Assembly: GCF_964340395.1 (NCBI RefSeq) | Contig: NC_135561.1 | Location: 20,963,740 to 21,027,739, forward strand | From: Glandiceps talaboti | Taxonomy: Eukaryota > Hemichordata > Enteropneusta > Spengelidae | DNA: 64,000 nt | Direction: 5' to 3' | In this document: positions 12,606 to 25,777 of the stretch, piece by piece | How positions within the stretch are numbered: position 1 is the stretch's first letter | Layout of the letters: each line of letters starts with the position of its first letter | Position numbers and translations under genes: made by a program | The notes under the pieces: generated by a model | What the model was told of the DNA's origin: nothing | Database searches by the model: none | Seen by the model: the letters and a program-made list of their open reading frames with translations, nothing else

Positions 12606-14628
12606 CTGAAAGGAATGAATCAAACAATACAGTATAAACTTATTGATGGAATGTGACAAGTCATTTAGATTCTAAGATTTACTCTTAAAGTTGCCACTAC
12701 TCAATTTAACCTTTTTGAAAAGATATTACCACTGAAAATAAAGTTATGCTGAACTACAAAATATTACTTCATTCAGCTACAATCTACTTGTGACATAAGG
12801 TTGTCACTACTGGTCATGTGCTTAGTACTGACAAAAGATCCTTTGGTTAACTTGTACTTTCCAATGGTGAAGGAAAAAAAATATTGGGCAACAAAACCTA
12901 ATGACCATTTTCAGTAATTTTACTATTCCAAAATCTTCACTTACTTCTTCCTCTTCTTGATTGGCTGTCTGATCTTCATCTGCCATCTGTGTTCGTGCCA
13001 TCTTCCTTGGCCTTGGAGTTCCATCCTGAAAGGAATGAATCAAACAATACAGTATAAACTTATTGATGGAATGTGATGTCATTTAGATTCTAAGATTTAC
13101 TCTTAAAGTTGCCACTACTCAATTTAACCTTTTTGAAAAGATATTACACCTGATAATAAAGTTATGCTGAAAAACAAAATATTACTTCATTCAGCTACAA
13201 TCTACTTGTGACATAAGGTTGTCACTACTGGTCATGTGCTTAGTACTGACAAAAGATCCTTTGGTTAACTTGTACTTTCCAATGGTGAATGAAAAAAGAT
13301 ATTGGGCAACAAAACCTAATGACCATTTTCAGTAATTTTACAATTCCAAAATCTTCACTTACTTCTTCCTCTTCTTGATTGGCTGTCTGATCTTCATCTG
13401 CCATCTGTGTTCGTGCCATCTTCCTTGGCCTTGGAGTTCCATCCTGAAAGGAATGAATCAAACAATACAGTATAAACTTATTGATGGAATGTGATAAGTC
13501 ATTTAGATTCTAAGATTTACTCTTAAAGTTGCCACTACTCAATTTAACCTTTTTGAAAAGATATTACCACTGATAATAAAGTTATGCTGAACTACAAAAT
13601 ATTACTTCATTCAGCTACAATCTACTTGTGACATAAGGTTGTCACTACTGGTCATGTGCTTAGAATAGTACTGACAAAAGATCCTTTGGTTAACTTGTAC
13701 TTTCCAATGGTGAAGGAAAAAAAATATTGGGCAACAAAACCTAATGACAATTTTCAGTAATTTTACAATTCCAAAATCTTCACTTACTTCTTCCTCTTCT
13801 TGTTTGGCTGTCTGATCTTCATCTGCCATCTGTGTTCGTGCCATCTTCCTTGGCCTTGGAGTTCCATCCTGAAAGGAATGAATCAAACAATACAGTATAA
13901 ACTTATTGATGGAATGTGATAAGTCATTTAGATTCTAAGATTTACGCTTAAAGTTGCCACTACTCAATTTAACCTTTTTGAAAAGATATTACACCTGATA
14001 ATAAAGTTATGCTGAACTACAAAATGTTACTTCATTCAGCTACAATCTACTTGTGACATAAGGTTGTCACTACTGGTCATGTGCTTAGTACTGATAAAAG
14101 ATTTTTTGGTTAATTTGTACTTTCCAATGGTGAAGGAAAAAAAGATATTGGGCAACAAAACCTAATGACCATTTTCAGTAATTTTACTATTCCAAAATCT
14201 TCACTTACTTCTTCCTCTTCTTGATTGGCTGTCTGATCTTCATCTGCCATCTGTGTTCGTGCCATCTTCCTTGGCCTTGGAGTTCCATCCTGAAAGGAAT
14301 GAATCAAACAATACAGTATAAACTTATTGATGGAATGTGATAAGTCATTTAGATTCTAAGATTTACTCTTAAAGTTGCCACTACTCAATTTAACCTTTTT
14401 GAAAAGATATTACAACTGATAATAAAGTTATGCTGAACTACAAAATATTACTTCATTCAGCTACAATCTACTTGTGACATATGGTTGTCACTACTGGTCA
14501 TGTGCTTAGTACTGACAAAAGATCCTTTGGTTAACTTGTACTTTCCAATGGTGAAGGAAAAAAAATATTGGGCAACAAAACCTAATGACCATTTTCAGTA
14601 ATTTTACTATTCCAAAATCTTCACTTAC

Positions 14629-14713
14629 TTCTTCCTCTTCTTGATGGTTTGGCTGTCTGATCTTCATCTGCCATCTGTGTTCGTGCCATCTTCCTTGGCC
14701 TTGGAGTTCCATC
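14629..14713 (-). pseudogene. Exon copy with 4-bp insertion (85 nt)
   Basis: Same insertion as at 12,521-12,605 and one higher-order period (2,108 bp) away, which shows it was copied by segmental amplification. Confidence 0.8.
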
Positions 14714-17700
14714 CTGAAAGGAATGAATCAAACAATACAGTATAAACTTATTGATGGAATGTGACAAGTCATTTAGATTCTAAGATTTACTCTTAAAGTT
14801 GCCACTACTCAATTTAACCTTTTTGAAAAGATATTACCACTGAAAATAAAGTTATGCTGAACTACAAAATATTACTTCATTCAGCTACAATCTACTTGTG
14901 ACATAAGGTTGTCACTACTGGTCATGTGCTTAGTACTGACAAAAGATCCTTTGGTTAACTTGTACTTTCCAATGGTGAAGGAAAAAAAATATTGGGCAAC
15001 AAAACCTAATGACCATTTTCAGTAATTTTACTATTCCAAAATCTTCACTTACTTCTTCCTCTTCTTGATTGGCTGTCTGATCTTCATCTGCCATCTGTGT
15101 TCGTGCCATCTTCCTTGGCCTTGGAGTTCCATCCTGAAAGGAATGAATCAAACAATACAGTATAAACTTATTGATGGAATGTGATGTCATTTAGATTCTA
15201 AGATTTACTCTTAAAGTTGCCACTACTCAATTTAACCTTTTTGAAAAGATATTACACCTGATAATAAAGTTATGCTGAAAAACAAAATATTACTTCATTC
15301 AGCTACAATCTACTTGTGACATAAGGTTGTCACTACTGGTCATGTGCTTAGTACTGACAAAAGATCCTTTGGTTAACTTGTACTTTCCAATGGTGAAGGA
15401 AAAAAGATATTGGGCAACAAAACCTAATGACCATTTTCAGTAATTTTACAATTCCAAAATCTTCACTTACTTCTTCCTCTTCTTGATTGGCTGTCTGATC
15501 TTCATCTGCCATCTGTGTTCGTGCCATCTTCCTTGGCCTTGGAGTTCCATCCTGAAAGGAATGAATCAAACAATACAGTATAAACTTATTGATGGAATGT
15601 GATAAGTCATTTAGATTCTAAGATTTACTCTTAAAGTTGCCACTACTCAATTTAACCTTTTTGAAAAGATATTACCACTGATAATAAAGTTATGCTGAAC
15701 TACAAAATATTACTTCATTCAGCTACAATCTACTTGTGACATAAGGTTGTCACTACTGGTCATGTGCTTAGTACTGACAAAAGATCCTTTGGTTAACTTG
15801 TACTTTCCAATGGTGAAGGAAAAAAAATATTGGGCAACAAAACCTAATGACAATTTTCAGTAATTTTACAATTCCAAAATCTTCACTTACTTCTTCCTCT
15901 TCTTGTTTGGCTGTCTGATCTTCATCTGCCATCTGTGTTCGTGCCATCTTCCTTGGCCTTGGAGTTCCATCCTGAAAGGAATGAATCAAACAATACAGTA
16001 TAAACTTATTGATGGAATGTGATAAGTCATTTAGATTCTAAGATTTACTCTTAAAGTTGCCACTACTCAATTTAACCTTTTTGAAAAGATATTACCACTG
16101 AAAATAAAGTTATGCTGAACTACAAAATGTTACTTCATTCAGCTACAATCTACTTGTAACATAAGGTTGTCACTACTGGCCATGTGCTTAGTACTGACAA
16201 AAGATCCTTTGGTTAAATTGTACTTTCCAATGGTGAAGGAAAAAAAATATTGGGCAACAAAACCTAATGACCATTTTCAGTAATTTTACAATTCCAAAAT
16301 CTTCACTTACTTCTTCCTCTTCTTGATTGGCTGTCTGATCTTCATCTGCCATCTGTGTTCGTGCCATCTTCCTTGGCCTTGGAGTTCCATCCTGAAAGGA
16401 ATGAATCAAACAATACAGTATAAACTTATTGATGGAATGTGATAAGTCATTTAGATTCTAAGATTTACTCTTAAAGTTGCCACTACTCAATTTAACCTTT
16501 TTGAAAAGATATTACAACTGATAATAAAGTTATGCTGAACTACAAAATATTACTTCATTCAGCTACAATCTACTTGTGACATAAGGTTGTCACTACTTGT
16601 CATGTGCTTAGTACTGACAAAAGATCCTTTGGTTAACTTGTACTTTCCAATGGTGAAGGAAAAAAAATATTGGGCAACAAAACCTAATGACCATTTTCAG
16701 TAATTTTACAATTCCAAAATCTTCACTTACTTCTTCCTCTTCTTGATTGGCTGTCTGATCTTCATCTGCCATCTGTGTTCGTGCCATCTTCCTTGGCCTT
16801 GGAGTTCCATCCTGAAAGGAATGAATCAAACAATACAGTATAAACTTATTGATGGAATGTGATAAGTCATTTAGATTCTAAGATTTACTCTTAAAGTTGC
16901 CACTACTCAATTTAACCTTTTTGAAAAGATATTACCACTGAAAATAAAGTTATGCTGAACTACAAAATATTACTTCATTCAGCTACAATCTACTTGTGAC
17001 ATAAGGTTGTCACTACTGGTCATGTGCTTAGTACTGACAAAAGATCCTTTGGTTAACTTGTACTTTCCAATGGTGAAGGAAAAAAAATATTGGGCAACAA
17101 AACCTAATGACCATTTTCAGTAATTTTACTATTCCAAAATCTTCACTTACTTCTTCCTCTTCTTGATTGGCTGTCTGATCTTCATCTGCCATCTGTGTTC
17201 GTGCCATCTTCCTTGGCCTTGGAGTTCCATCCTGAAAGGAATGAATCAAACAATACAGTATAAACTTATTGATGGAATGTGATGTCATTTAGATTCTAAG
17301 ATTTACTCTTAAAGTTGCCACTACTCAATTTAACCTTTTTGAAAAGATATTACACCTGATAATAAAGTTATGCTGAAAAACAAAATATTACTTCATTCAG
17401 CTACAATCTACTTGTGACATAAGGTTGTCACTACTGGTCATGTGCTTAGTACTGACAAAAGATCCTTTGGTTAACTTGTACTTTCCAATGGTGAAGGAAA
17501 AAAGATATTGGGCAACAAAACCTAATGACCATTTTCAGTAATTTTACAATTCCAAAATCTTCACTTACTTCTTCCTCTTCTTGATTGGCTGTCTGATCTT
17601 CATCTGCCATCTGTGTTCGTGCCATCTTCCTTGGCCTTGGAGTTCCATCCTGAAAGGAATGAATCAAACAATACAGTATAAACTTATTGATGGAATGTGA

Positions 17701-20510
17701 TAAGTCATTTAGATTCTAAGATTTACTCTTAAAGTTGCCACTACTCAATTTAACCTTTTTGAAAAGATATTACCACTGATAATAAAGTTATGCTGAACTA
17801 CAAAATATTACTTCATTCAGCTACAATCTACTTGTGACATAAGGTTGTCACTACTGGTCATGTGCTTAGTACTGACAAAAGATCCTTTGGTTAACTTGTA
17901 CTTTCCAATGGTGAAGGAAAAAAAATATTGGGCAACAAAACCTAATGACAATTTTCAGTAATTTTACAATTCCAAAATCTTCACTTACTTCTTCCTCTTC
18001 TTGTTTGGCTGTCTGATCTTCATCTGCCATCTGTGTTCGTGCCATCTTCCTTGGCCTTGGAGTTCCATCCTGAAAGGAATGAATCAAACAATACAGTATA
18101 AACTTATTGATGGAATGTGATAAGTCATTTAGATTCTAAGATTTACTCTTAAAGTTGCCACTACTCAATTTAACCTTTTTGAAAAGATATTACCACTGAA
18201 AATAAAGTTATGCTGAACTACAAAATGTTACTTCATTCAGCTACAATCTACTTGTAACATAAGGTTGTCACTACTGGCCATGTGCTTAGTACTGACAAAA
18301 GATCCTTTGGTTAAATTGTACTTTCCAATGGTGAAGGAAAAAAAATATTGGGCAACAAAACCTAATGACCATTTTCAGTAATTTTACAATTCCAAAATCT
18401 TCACTTACTTCTTCCTCTTCTTGATTGGCTGTCTGATCTTCATCTGCCATCTGTGTTCGTGCCATCTTCCTTGGCCTTGGAGTTCCATCCTGAAAGGAAT
18501 GAATCAAACAATACAGTATAAACTTATTGATGGAATGTGATAAGTCATTTAGATTCTAAGATTTACTCTTAAAGTTGCCACTACTCAATTTAACCTTTTT
18601 GAAAAGATATTACAACTGATAATAAAGTTATGCTGAACTACAAAATATTACTTCATTCAGCTACAATCTACTTGTGACATAAGGTTGTCACTACTTGTCA
18701 TGTGCTTAGTACTGACAAAAGATCCTTTGGTTAACTTGTACTTTCCAATGGTGAAGGAAAAAAAATATTGGGCAACAAAACCTAATGACCATTTTCAGTA
18801 ATTTTACAATTCCAAAATCTTCACTTACTTCTTCCTCTTCTTGATTGGCTGTCTGATCTTCATCTGCCATCTGTGTTCGTGCCATCTTCCTTGGCCTTGG
18901 AGTTCCATCCTGAAAGGAATGAATCAAACAATACAGTATAAACTTATTGATGGAATGTGATAAGTCATTTAGATTCTAAGATTTACTCTTAAAGTTGCCA
19001 CTACTCAATTTAACCTTTTTGAAAAGATATTACACCTGATAATAAAGTTATGCTGAACTACAAAATGTTACTTCATTCAGCTACAATCTACTTGTGACAT
19101 AAGGTTGTCACTACTGGTCATGTGCTTAGTACTGACAAAAGATTTTTTAGTTAATTTGTACTTTCCAATGGTGAAGGAAAAAAGATATTGGGCAAGAAAA
19201 CCTAATGACCATTTTCAGTAATTTTACAATTCCAAAATCTTCACTTACTTCTTCCTCTTCTTGATTGGCTGTCTGATCTTCATCTGCCATCTGTGTTCGT
19301 GCCATCTTCCTTGGCCTTGGAGTTCCATCCTGAAAGGAATGAATCAAACAATACAGTATAAACTTATTGATGGAATGTGATAAGTCATTTAGATTCTAAG
19401 ATTTACTCTTAAAGTTGCCACTACTCAATTTAACCTTTTTGAAAAGATATTACACCTGATAATAAAGTTATGCTGAACTACAAAATGTTACTTCATTCAG
19501 CTACAATCTACTTGTGACATAAGGTTGTCACTACTGGTCATGTGCTTAGTACTGATAAAAGATTTTTTGGTTAATTTGTACTTTCCAATGGTGAAGGAAA
19601 AAAAGATATTGGGCAACAAAACCTAATGACCATTTTCAGTAATTTTACTATTCCAAAATCTTCACTTACTTCTTCCTCTTCTTGATTGGCTGTCTGATCT
19701 TCATCTGCCATCTGTGTTCGTGCCATCTTCCTTGGCCTTGGAGTTCCATCCTGAAAGGAATGAATCAAACAATACAGTATAAACTTATTGATGGAATGTG
19801 ATAAGTCATTTAGATTCTAAGATTTACTCTTAAAGTTGCCACTACTCAATTTAACCTTTTTGAAAAGATATTACACCTGATAATAAAGTTATGCTGAACT
19901 ACAAAATGTTACTTCATTCAGCTACAATCTACTTGTGACATAAGGTTGTCACTACTGGTCATGTGCTTAGTACTGACAAAAGATTTTTTGGTTAATTTGT
20001 ACTTTCCAATGGTGAAGGAAAAAAGATATTGGGCAACAAAACCTAATGACCATTTTCAGTAATTTTACAATTCCAAAATCTTCACTTACTTCTTCCTCTT
20101 CTTGATTGGCTGTGTGATCTTCATCTGCCATCTGTGTTCGTGCCATCTTCCTTGGCCTTGGAGTTCCATCCTGAAAGGAATGAATCAAACAATACAGTAT
20201 AAACTTATTGATGGAATGTGATAAGTCATTTAGATTCTAAGATTTACTCTTAAAGTTGCCACTACTCAATTTAACCTTTTTGAAAAGATATTACCACTGA
20301 AAATAAAGTTATGCTGAACTACAAAATATTACTTCATTCAGCTACAATCTACTTGTGACATAAGGTTGTCACTACTGGTCATGTGCTTAGTACTGATAAA
20401 AGATTTTTTGGTTAATTTGTACTTTCCAATGGTGAAGGAAAAAAAGATATTGGGCAACAAAACCTAATGACCATTTTCAGTAATTTTACTATTCCAAAAT
20501 CTTCACTTAC

Positions 20511-20595
20511 TTCTTCCTCTTCTTGATGGTTTGGCTGTCTGATCTTCATCTGCCATCTGTGTTCGTGCCATCTTCCTTGGCCTTGGAGTTCCATC
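20511..20595 (-). pseudogene. Exon copy with 4-bp insertion (85 nt)
   Basis: Third copy of the frame-breaking variant, in a unit whose intron part carries the attttttggttaat variant. Confidence 0.8.
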
Positions 20596-22616
20596 CTGAA
20601 AGGAATGAATCAAACAATACAGTATAAACTTATTGATGGAATGTGACAAGTCATTTAGATTCTAAGATTTACTCTTAAAGTTGCCACTACTCAATTTAAC
20701 CTTTTTGAAAAGATATTACCACTGAAAATAAAGTTATGCTGAACTACAAAATATTACTTCATTCAGCTACAATCTACTTGTGACATAAGGTTGTCACTAC
20801 TGGTCATGTGCTTAGTACTGACAAAAGATCCTTTGGTTAACTTGTACTTTCCAATGGTGAAGGAAAAAAAATATTGGGCAACAAAACCTAATGACCATTT
20901 TCAGTAATTTTACTATTCCAAAATCTTCACTTACTTCTTCCTCTTCTTGATTGGCTGTCTGATCTTCATCTGCCATCTGTGTTCGTGCCATCTTCCTTGG
21001 CCTTGGAGTTCCATCCTGAAAGGAATGAATCAAACAATACAGTATAAACTTATTGATGGAATGTGACAAGTCATTTAGATTCTAAGATTTACTCTTAAAG
21101 TTGCCACTACTCAATTTAACCTTTTTGAAAAGATATTACCACTGAAAATAAAGTTATGCTGAACTACAAAATATTACTTCATTCAGCTACAATCTACTTG
21201 TGACATAAGGTTGTCACTACTGGTCATGTGCTTAGTACTGACAAAAGATCCTTTGGTTAACTTGTACTTTCCAATGGTGAAGGAAAAAAAATATTGGGCA
21301 ACAAAACCTAATGACCATTTTCAGTAATTTTACAATTCCAAAATCTTCACTTACTTCTTCCTCTTCTTGATTGGCTGTCTGATCTTCATCTGCCATCTGT
21401 GTTCGTGCCATCTTCCTTGGCCTTGGAGTTCCATCCTGAAAGGAATGAATCAAACAATACAGTATAAACTTATTGATGGAATGTGATAAGTCATTTAGAT
21501 TCTAAGATTTACTCTTAAAGTTGCCACTACTCAATTTAACCTTTTTGAAAAGATATTACACCTGATAATAAAGTTATGCTGAACTACAAAATGTTACTTC
21601 ATTCAGCTACAATCTACTTGTGACATAAGGTTGTCACTACTGGTCATGTGCTTAGTACTGACAAAAGATTTTTTGGTTAATTTGTACTTTCCAATGGTGA
21701 AGGAAAAAAAGATATTGGGCAACAAAACTTAATGACCATTTTCAGTAATTTTACTATTCCAAAATCTTCACTTACTTCTTCCTCTTCTTGATTGGCTGTC
21801 TGATCTTCATCTGCCATCTGTGTTCGTGCCATCTTCCTTGGCCTTGGAGTTCCATCCTGAAAGGAATGAATCAAACAATACAGTATAAACTTATTGATGG
21901 AATGTGATAAGTCATTTAGATTCTAAGATTTACTCTTAAAGTTGCCACTACTCAATTTAACCTTTTTGAAAAGATATTACAACTGATAATAAAGTTATGC
22001 TGAACTACAAAATATTACTTCATTCAGCTACAATCTACTTGTGACATAAGGTTGTCACTACTGGTCATGTGCTTAGTACTGACAAAAGATCCTTTGGTTA
22101 ACTTGTACTTTCCAATGGTGAAGGAAAAAAAATATTGGGCAAGAAAACCTAATGACCATTTTCAGTAATTTTACAATTCCAAAATCTTCACTTACTTCTT
22201 CCTCTTCTTGATTGGCTGTCTGATCTTCATCTGCCATCTGTGTTCGTGCCATCTTCCTTGGCCTTGGAGTTCCATCCTGAAAGGAATGAATCAAACAATA
22301 CAGTATAAACTTATTGATGGAATGTGATAAGTCATTTAGATTCTAAGATTTACTCTTAAAGTTGCCACTACTCAATTTAACCTTTTTGAAAAGATATTAC
22401 AACTGATAATAAAGTTATGCTGAACTACAAAATATTACTTCATTCAGCTACAATCTACTTGTGACATAAGGTTGTCACTACTGGTCATGTGCTTAGTACT
22501 GACAAAAAGATCCTTTGGTTAACTTGTACTTTCCAATGGTGAAGGAAAAAAAATATTGGGCAACAAAACCTAATGACCATTTTCAGTAATTTTACTATTC
22601 CAAAATCTTCACTTAC

Positions 22617-22697
22617 TTCTTCCTCTTCTTGATTGGCTGTCTGATCTTCATCTGCCATCTGTGTTCATGCCATCTTCCTTGGCCTTGGAGTTCCATC
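22617..22697 (-). pseudogene. Exon copy with nonsense codon
   Basis: At 22,665-22,667 the phase-0 codon CGA is TGA on the minus strand (plus strand gttcgtgcc changed to gttcatgcc). Splice sites remain intact. In phase 1 the same change is silent. Confidence 0.8.
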
Positions 22698-24605
22698 CTG
22701 AAAGGAATGAATCAAACAATACAGTATAAACTTATTGATGGAATGTGATAAGTCATTTAGATTCTAAGATTTACTCTTAAAGTTGCCACTACTCAATTTA
22801 ACCTTTTTGAAAAGATATTACCACTGAAAATAAAGTTATGCTGAACTACAAAATGTTACTTCATTCAGCTACAATCTACTTGTGACATAAGGTTGTCACT
22901 ACTGGCCATGTGCTTAGTACTGACAAAAGATCCTTTGGTTAACTTGTACTTTCCAATGGTGAAGGAAAAAAAATATTGGGCAACAAAACCTAATGACCAT
23001 TTTCAGTAATTTTACAATTCCAAAATCTTCACTTACTTCTTCCTCTTCTTGATTGGCTGTCTGATCTTCATCTGCCATCTGTGTTCGTGCCATCTTCCTT
23101 GGCCTTGGAGTTCCATCCTGAAAGGAATGAATCAAACAATACAGTATAAACTTATTGATGGAATGTGATAAGTCATTTAGATTCTAAGATTTACTCTTAA
23201 AGTTGCCACTACTCAATTTAACCTTTTTGAAAAGATATTACAACTGATAATAAAGTTATGCTGAACTACAAAATATTACTTCATTCAGCTACAATCTACT
23301 TGTGACATAAGGTTGTCACTACTGGTCATGTGCTTAGTACTGACAAAAGATCCTTTGGTTAACTTGTACTTTCCAATGGTGAAGGAAAAAAAATACTGGG
23401 CAACAAAACCTAATGACCATTTTCAGTAATTTTACAATTCCAAAATCTTCACTTACTTCTTCCTCTTCTTGATTGGCTGTCTGATCTTCATCTGCCATCT
23501 GTGTTCGTGCCATCTTCCTTGGCCTTGGAGTTCCATCCTGAAAGGAATGAATCAAACAATACAGTATAAACTTATTGATGGAATGTGATAAGTCATTTAG
23601 ATTCTAAGATTTACTCTTAAAGTTGCCACTACTCAATTTAACCTTTTTGAAAAGATATTACCACTGATAATAAAGTTATGCTGAACTACAAAATATTACT
23701 TCATTCAGCTACAATCTACTTGTGACATAAGGTTGTCACTACTGGTCATGTGCTTAGTACTGACAAAAGATCCTTTGGTTAACTTGTACTTTCCAATGGT
23801 GAAGGAAAAAAAATATTGGGCAACAAAACCCAATGACCATTTTCAGTAATTTTACAATTCCAAAATCTTCACTTACTTCTTCCTCTTCTTGATTGGCTGT
23901 CTGATCTTCATCTGCCATCTGTGTTCGTGCCATCTTCCTTGGCCTTGGAGTTCCATCCTGAAAGGAATGAATCAAACAATACAGTATAAACTTATTGATG
24001 GAATGTGATAAGTCATTTAGATTCTAAGATTTACTCTTCAAGTTGCCACTACTCAATTTAACCTTTTTGAAAAGATATTACAACTGATAATAAAGTTATG
24101 CTGAACTACAAAATATTACTTCATTCAGCTACAATCTACTTGTGACATAAGGTTGTCACTACTGGTCATGTGCTTAGTACTGACAAAAGATCCTTTGGTT
24201 AACTTGTACTTTTCAATGGTGAAGGAAAAAAATATTGGGCAACAAAACCTAATGACCATTTCAGTAATTTTACAATTCCAAAATCTTCACTTACTTCTTC
24301 CTCTTCTTGATTGGCTGTCTGATCTTCATCTGCCATCTGTGTTCGTGCCATCTTCCTTGGCCTTGGAGTTCCATCCTGAAAGGAATGAATCAAACAATAC
24401 AGTATAAACTTATTGATGGCATGAAATAACAGTCTTTCAGATTTTAATATTTACTCTTAAAGTTGCCACTACTCAATTAACCTTTTTGAAAAGATATTAT
24501 AACTGATAATAAAGTTATGCTGAACTCCAAATTATTTCTTCATTCAGCTACAATCTACTTGTGTTACAAGGTTGTCACTACTTGTCATGTGCTTAGTACT
24601 GACAA

Positions 24606-24785
24606 TATTTCTGACTGATTTCCTGACTAACTGTCTAGTGACTGACAGACCCGTTGTAATGTACATATACTACTTGATGTCTAACTGATAGGTGACTGAC
24701 AAACTCCTTGTAATGTACATGTATTACTTGGTGACTGACTGACTACTTCAGTTGTACTACACCATTTCTGACTGACTGACTGACT

Positions 24786-24817
<32 letters not shown>

Positions 24818-25200
24818 AGTGGCTGACAGACTTCTTGTAATGTACATGTACTACTTGGTGATTGACTGACAGGTGACGACTGACTGACTGCTTCAGTTGT
24901 ACTAGAACATTACTGACTGACTGACTGACTGACTGACAGACAGACTGACTAGTGGCTGACAGACTTCTTGTAATGTACATGTACTACTTGGTGATTGACT
25001 GACAGGTGACGACTGGCTGACTGCTTCAGTTGTACTAGAACATTGCTGACTGACTGACTGACTGACTGACTGACTGACTGAATGAATGAATGACTGAATG
25101 ACTGACTGACTGACTGACTGACTGACTGAAAGACTGTTTGTAATGTACATGTAGTACTTGATAGGTGACTGACAGACTCCTTGTAATGTACATCTACTAC
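24606..25200. repeat. TGAC minisatellite, first block
   Basis: Runs of (TGAC)n alternate with recurring pieces such as cagactccttgtaatgtac, atgtactacttgatggctg and cttcagttgtactacaacat. The long SVSQ-type open frames on the minus strand come from translating gactgact and are not genes. Confidence 0.95.
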
Positions 25201-25485
25201 AGCCTACAATTAGCGATGTTTGTCCATGATGTTTTACATAAAAGACTGCCAAGCATCTTCCACGATTACTTCACTACAATTATCGATTCTTATTTAACAC
25301 GGCAAAGCAGGAGAAGTGATTTGAATATTCAAAGAACAAAACAAAGGTCGGGCCAATTCAGCATAAAATATGCAGGTGCGAAACTATGGAATAAAATACC
25401 AGTGCATATTAGGACTATACAATGTAGGTCAGAGTTTAAGCGGGAATTTAAAAAATGTCTACAGTCTGGTTGTTTCGGGATCTAG
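25201..25485 (+). pseudogene. Reverse transcriptase C-terminal fragment
   Basis: The frame beginning SLQLAMFVHDVLHKRLPSIF, followed by an SIKYAGAKLWNKIP segment and ending with a stop at 25,483-25,485, matches the region after the RT thumb of CR1/L2/Jockey-group LINE ORF2 proteins (pattern F.I...G...WN.IP). No catalytic YxDD motif, endonuclease or first methionine is present; upstream bases are satellite. It is a dead fragment. Confidence 0.8.
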
Positions 25486-25777
25486 AGCTCATGTTTAATT
25501 TATTTTGTAATTTCAGTGTATTTCCATGTATCATCTACCACGTTAAATAGTCTTGATTGAAACAGGGCAAAATTAAATGATGAGTGTCATATGTTTTGTG
25601 AGGGGAGGACTCGATTAGTTGTGTAACAACTACTTCCACACCCTTTTCCCGAATAACACGTTTATGTATATACATAAGGATATTTAGTTCTGTTCTGTAT
25701 CACATTTTTTTTGTACGTGGGAATAAATCATTATTATTATTATTATTAATATTATTATTATTATTATTATTATTATT
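25201..25777 (+). mobile_element. 5'-truncated non-LTR retrotransposon (LINE) 3' end
   Basis: About 577 bp unlike the surrounding TGAC array: the last 94 codons of a reverse-transcriptase ORF, a ~245-bp 3' UTR, and an (ATT)n tail at ~25,731-25,777. A truncated 5' end, a short 3' UTR and a simple-repeat tail are typical of CR1/L2-like LINEs. The satellite breaks at catctactac on the left and resumes at acaacaattctgac on the right. These are different points of the repeat unit, so a clean target duplication cannot be defined. Confidence 0.85.

Larger units (their letters stand above)
8902..24605 (-). repeat. 420-bp exon-bearing megasatellite, right block
   Basis: About 37 further units in the same orientation and register as the left block. 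This block is more varied: recurrent variants include ccactgataat/acacctgataat, atcctttggttaac/attttttggttaat, and ctattcc/caattcc. They recur in a fixed order about every 2,098-2,108 bp, which is five units, so a higher-order repeat exists. The 9.45-11.36 kb stretch matches the 17.87-19.77 kb stretch in variant order. The last unit (24,420-24,605) is clearly decayed before the TGAC array begins, as expected at the edge of a homogenised array. Confidence 0.96.

Noticed and set aside
1-24605. CRISPR array
   Set aside because: The units are 420 bp with no alternation of short repeat and unique spacer, and the DNA is animal.
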